A stretch of 8,306 nucleotides of DNA, taken from positions 1 through 8,306 of the forward strand of contig JASMFX010000097.1 in the NCBI GenBank assembly GCA_030751555.1. The letters are read 5' to 3'. The notes beneath the pieces were generated by a model that was not told the origin of the DNA, made no database searches, and was given only the letters and a program-made list of their open reading frames with translations. Below, piece by piece: positions 6,454-8,306 of the stretch. This DNA comes from Candidatus Woesearchaeota archaeon. GTDB taxonomy: Archaea; Nanoarchaeota; Nanoarchaeia; Woesearchaeales; CALCXY01. The position numbers were made by a program, and so were the translations under genes. How positions within the stretch are numbered: the stretch's first letter is position 1; the number at the start of each line of letters is the position of its first letter.

Positions 6454-6525
6454 GGTTTGGGAGAATCCAAAGGTTTATGTCAACTCTGACCTGTTTGCCC
6501 ACCTTGGCCACCAAATTGCCTCACT

Positions 6526-6625
6526 AGCTTTTGTTTCTGTCCAAGCTCTGCTTGGATCAATTCTTCTCCCCCTTACCCTGGTATGGGGGAGAAGAATTGA
6601 GTCTGAAAGACCAGAAACAAAAGCT
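6526..6625. mobile_element. 100-bp four-way-junction palindromic element with 14-bp terminal inverted repeats
   Basis: The ends AGCTTTTGTTTCTG (6526-6539) and CAGAAACAAAAGCT (6612-6625) are perfect 14-bp inverted repeats. Between them lie three hairpins, end to end with no spare base. The first is TCCAAGC/GCTTGGA (6540-6556, 3-nt loop). The second is TCAATTCTTCTCCCCC with GGGGGAGAAGAATTGA (6557-6600, 16 bp, 12-nt loop that can add TAC/GTA). The third is GTCT/AGAC (6601-6611, 3-nt loop). All 41 main pairs are Watson-Crick, so both strands fold equally well. CACT occurs directly outside both ends (6522-6525 and 6626-6629), like a 4-bp target duplication. No reading frame lies inside. Terminal repeats plus flanking duplication suggest a MITE-like non-autonomous element. 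A cloverleaf-like RNA or a DNA cruciform site are alternatives. Confidence 0.7.
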
Positions 6626-6631
6626 CACTTT

Positions 6632-6660
6632 AATCTCAATATTGGAGAGCAGCCGAGATT
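6632..6660. repeat. Short inverted repeat beside the 100-bp element
   Basis: AATCTC (6632-6637) and GAGATT (6655-6660) can pair across 17 nt. It is weak and may be chance. With the 100-bp element and the two promoters it accounts for most of the gap between dapL and the orphan gene. I see nothing convincing in 6454-6521. Confidence 0.2.
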
Positions 6661-6694
6661 TACGCCAAAATATTCTGTGTTTCAAAGAGTAAAC

Positions 6695-6703
6695 TTTTTA
6701 AAT
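6695..6703 (+). promoter_or_regulatory. TATA box for a leaderless transcript of the orphan gene
   Basis: TTTTTAAAT, centred about 26 bp before the A of ATG 6725. This places initiation at the start codon itself, the standard geometry of a leaderless archaeal mRNA. No Shine-Dalgarno site precedes the ATG. Confidence 0.55.
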
Positions 6704-6724
6704 CAGACAATACCTTTCCTGATT

Positions 6725-7006
6725 ATGGCAGATCAAGGAGGCAATTATATTATGGTACCCTTTGGGGCACCTGGATATAGGGGCAGATCTGGGGAAGGAG
6801 AACCACCAAATGCAATGAATGAGGTTCTAGATAATATGCCCACAGTTGAAAAACCTTCAGGAATTGGACTGGGATATGTACGAAGAATGATGTCAATCAG
6901 TGGTAACATAGAACTGACCGTAGATCCAACAAAAAAAGATCATCCTACAGATTCTAGAGATGACAGTAGCAATAAAAAATTTAGAGATGTGTTTAGAAAC
7001 CGTTAA
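6725..7006 (+). CDS. Orphan small protein of unknown function
   Basis: The only plus-strand gene I support. I start it at ATG 6725 (93 residues) because a TATA box sits at the leaderless distance; the frame could also open at 6677 (109 residues), but the TATA box would then lie inside it. The N-terminal half is rich in glycine and proline (VPFGAPGYRGRSGEGEPP) and followed by LDNMPTVEKPSGIGLGYVRR. The C-terminal third is charged and rich in Asp, Ser, Lys and Arg, probably disordered. There is no signal peptide, membrane helix or recognised domain. It is convergent with dapF, and the two stop codons overlap in TTAA (7003-7006). Precise tail-to-tail packing and the promoter argue for a real gene; lack of family recognition argues for caution. 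Confidence 0.6.
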   Translation: MADQGGNYIMVPFGAPGYRGRSGEGEPPNAMNEVLDNMPTVEKPSGIGLGYVRRMMSISGNIELTVDPTKKDHPTDSRDDSSNKKFRDVFRNR

Positions 7007-7821
7007 CCCTTCCATTCTCCTTCGAAAACTATCTCAGCAGGACCAGTCATATAGACATGGTTATCCTTCTCATTCCATTCAATATCCAAATCTCCACCAA
7101 TAAGGTGCACCGTAACTCTCCTGCCTGATTTCTTATTCAAAACACTAGCAACAGCTGCTGCACAGGCACCTGTTCCGCAAGCAAGTGTTACTCCTGAACC
7201 TCTCTCCCAGACCTGCATCCCTAATTCCTTATCATTAATAATCTCGATAAACTCTACATTAGTCTTTTTAGGAAATAATGGATGATTCTCAATAGCACTC
7301 CCAACATCAGCAACATCAAAATTAAAGCTCTCCACAAATACAACAGCATGAGGATTACCCATACTAACAGTTGTTATATGGTAGCATTTATTATCAACCT
7401 CTAGAGGAAAATCAACTAGCTGCCCTTTCTCAGTTGTAGGTATTTTAGCAGCATCTAAAATAGGCTCTCCCATATCAACCTTTACTTTATCCTTAAGAAT
7501 AGTGGGTTTAATGATCCCTGCCAAAGTTTCTACAGTGATCTCCTTTTTATCAGTCAATCCTTTCTCATGAACATACTTTGCAAATCCTCTTATGCCATTG
7601 CCGCACATCTCTGCCTCAGATCCATCAGCATTAAAGATCCTCATCTTAAAATCAGCTTTTTTTGAAGGCAAAATAAGAATAATTCCATCACTCCCAATCC
7701 CGAAGTGCCTTTTAGACATCTTTCTAGCTAAATCAGGCAGTGTTTTCTCCACTAACTTCTCCTCAAAACCATTGATGAAGATATAGTCATTCCCTATTCC
7801 GTGTATTTTTACGAATTTCAT
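7003..7821 (-). CDS. dapF: Diaminopimelate epimerase
   Basis: Cytosolic, cofactor-free racemase that interconverts LL- and meso-diaminopimelate by a two-cysteine, two-base mechanism. The 272-residue length is normal for the family. Both catalytic cysteines are present: C73 in NADGSEAEMCGNGIRG (64-79) and C215 in ERGSGVTLACGTGACA (206-221). Also seen are the N-terminal HGIGNDYIF (7-15), FGIGSDG (40-46) and GNPHAVVF (155-162), which shape the substrate pocket. ATG 7821 starts 2 nt after the lysA stop, and its Shine-Dalgarno site GAGGAT (7828-7833, 6 nt spacing) lies in the last codons of lysA. The two are therefore co-transcribed and probably translationally coupled. The stop shares TTAA with the convergent orphan gene. 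Confidence 0.96.
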   Translation of the reverse strand: MKFVKIHGIGNDYIFINGFEEKLVEKTLPDLARKMSKRHFGIGSDGIILILPSKKADFKMRIFNADGSEAEMCGNGIRGFAKYVHEKGLTDKKEITVETLAGIIKPTILKDKVKVDMGEPILDAAKIPTTEKGQLVDFPLEVDNKCYHITTVSMGNPHAVVFVESFNFDVADVGSAIENHPLFPKKTNVEFIEIINDKELGMQVWERGSGVTLACGTGACAAAVASVLNKKSGRRVTVHLIGGDLDIEWNEKDNHVYMTGPAEIVFEGEWKG

Positions 7822-7823
7822 TG

Positions 7824-8306
7824 TTAAATCCTCTGTCCTTGTATCAAATATTCAAAACTCTCTCTTTCTCTAATAATTGAAGCCTTCCCACTTTTAACAA
7901 GCACTTCAGCAGGCCTTGGTTGGACATTATAATTAGAGCTCATTGTATAGCCATACGCACCAGCGCAGCAAAGAGCCAGTACATCCCCTTCTTTGATCTT
8001 AGATATTTCCCGAGGAACAGGACCTTCCATGTCTCTTGTAAACAGATCAGTGCTTTCACAGATATTACCTGCTACAACAATCTCCTCAGTCTTCCCATCA
8101 GTATTTGAAGCATTAATAATCTCATGATACGCACCGTAAAGAGCAGGTCTCATCATGTGATGCATCCCCGTATCTACTGCTGCAAATTTGTATTTCGGAG
8201 TTTCTTTTAGCGTATTAACAGTCATTAAAAAAACTCCTGCCTCAGCTACAAAGTATCTTCCATTTTCAAACATCATGGTAAGATCCTTGCCATATTTTTT
8301 GCAAAA
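7824..8306 (-). CDS. lysA: Diaminopimelate decarboxylase, C-terminal part (N-terminus beyond right edge)
   Basis: PLP enzyme of the alanine-racemase fold that decarboxylates meso-diaminopimelate to lysine, the last step of the pathway. Only 160 codons of the C-terminal part lie in the window; the frame is open to the right edge, so the ATG at 8276 is internal. Seen: FENGRYFVAEAG, matching the family's EPGRxxVAxAG with the substrate/phosphate-site Arg kept but Pro replaced by Asn; AVDTGMHHMMRPALYGAYH; CESTDLF, holding the Cys-Glu that reaches into the partner active site; GDVLALCCAGAYGYTMSSNYN, with the substrate-contacting Tyr; and RPAEVLV near the end. The PLP lysine would lie in the missing N-terminal barrel. 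It is the upstream gene of the lysA-dapF pair. Confidence 0.95.
   Translation of the reverse strand, partial: FCKKYGKDLTMMFENGRYFVAEAGVFLMTVNTLKETPKYKFAAVDTGMHHMMRPALYGAYHEIINASNTDGKTEEIVVAGNICESTDLFTRDMEGPVPREISKIKEGDVLALCCAGAYGYTMSSNYNVQPRPAEVLVKSGKASIIRERESFEYLIQGQRI

Noticed and set aside
6413..6514. 34-residue N-terminal extension of DapL
   Set aside because: The TATA box and ribosome site of dapL lie inside this stretch, and DapL homologues begin near the MKVELSKRI start.

Overview
The window looks like a piece of an AT-rich archaeal chromosome, most likely from a DPANN-type archaeon (Woesearchaeota/Pacearchaeota-like). The evidence is indirect: TTTATAAA- and TTTTTAAAT-type TATA boxes at the archaeal distance from starts, very short or absent leaders, GGTG-type Shine-Dalgarno sites, a large protein with an archaeal class III (prepilin-type) signal sequence, a DapL-type lysine route, and densely packed overlapping genes. 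The lineage is inference; no rRNA gene is present. Every gene but one is on the minus strand, so the layout below runs from right to left, the direction of transcription.

Right part (8306 to about 5240) is the diaminopimelate/lysine block. The C-terminal part of lysA enters from the right edge, and dapF follows after 2 nt with its ribosome binding site inside the end of lysA. dapL lies further on under its own TATA box. Between dapF and dapL sits the only plus-strand gene, an orphan 93-residue protein with a leaderless-type promoter, whose stop codon overlaps the dapF stop within TTAA. DapL makes LL-DAP, DapF makes meso-DAP and LysA decarboxylates it to lysine. In the 312-bp gap between the divergent dapL and orphan-gene starts is the most striking object in the window: an exactly 100-bp element (6526-6625) that folds completely into a perfect four-way junction, with 14-bp terminal inverted repeats, three internal hairpins and no unpaired base at the junction. 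It is flanked by a CACT direct repeat.

Middle part (5242 to about 4173) holds a GC-richer intergenic island with several T tracts after dapL, then a type II toxin-antitoxin pair. The pair is a ribbon-helix-helix antitoxin and a RelE/ParE-fold toxin overlapping by 17 nt. A 9-bp-arm palindrome covers the antitoxin Shine-Dalgarno site and start codon. A 277-bp gap follows, with a TATA-like box, an inverted repeat, a long T tract and a 17-bp hairpin that pairs well only as minus-strand RNA.

Left part (4172 to 1) is a tightly overlapping three-gene cluster. It begins with a 52-residue ribbon-helix-helix protein, followed by a 700-residue protein with a class III signal sequence and a large extracellular part. 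Last comes a secreted multidomain Ig-like repeat protein that runs off the left edge. These probably make a cell-surface or pilus-like structure under control of the small DNA-binding protein; that role is inferred from context.
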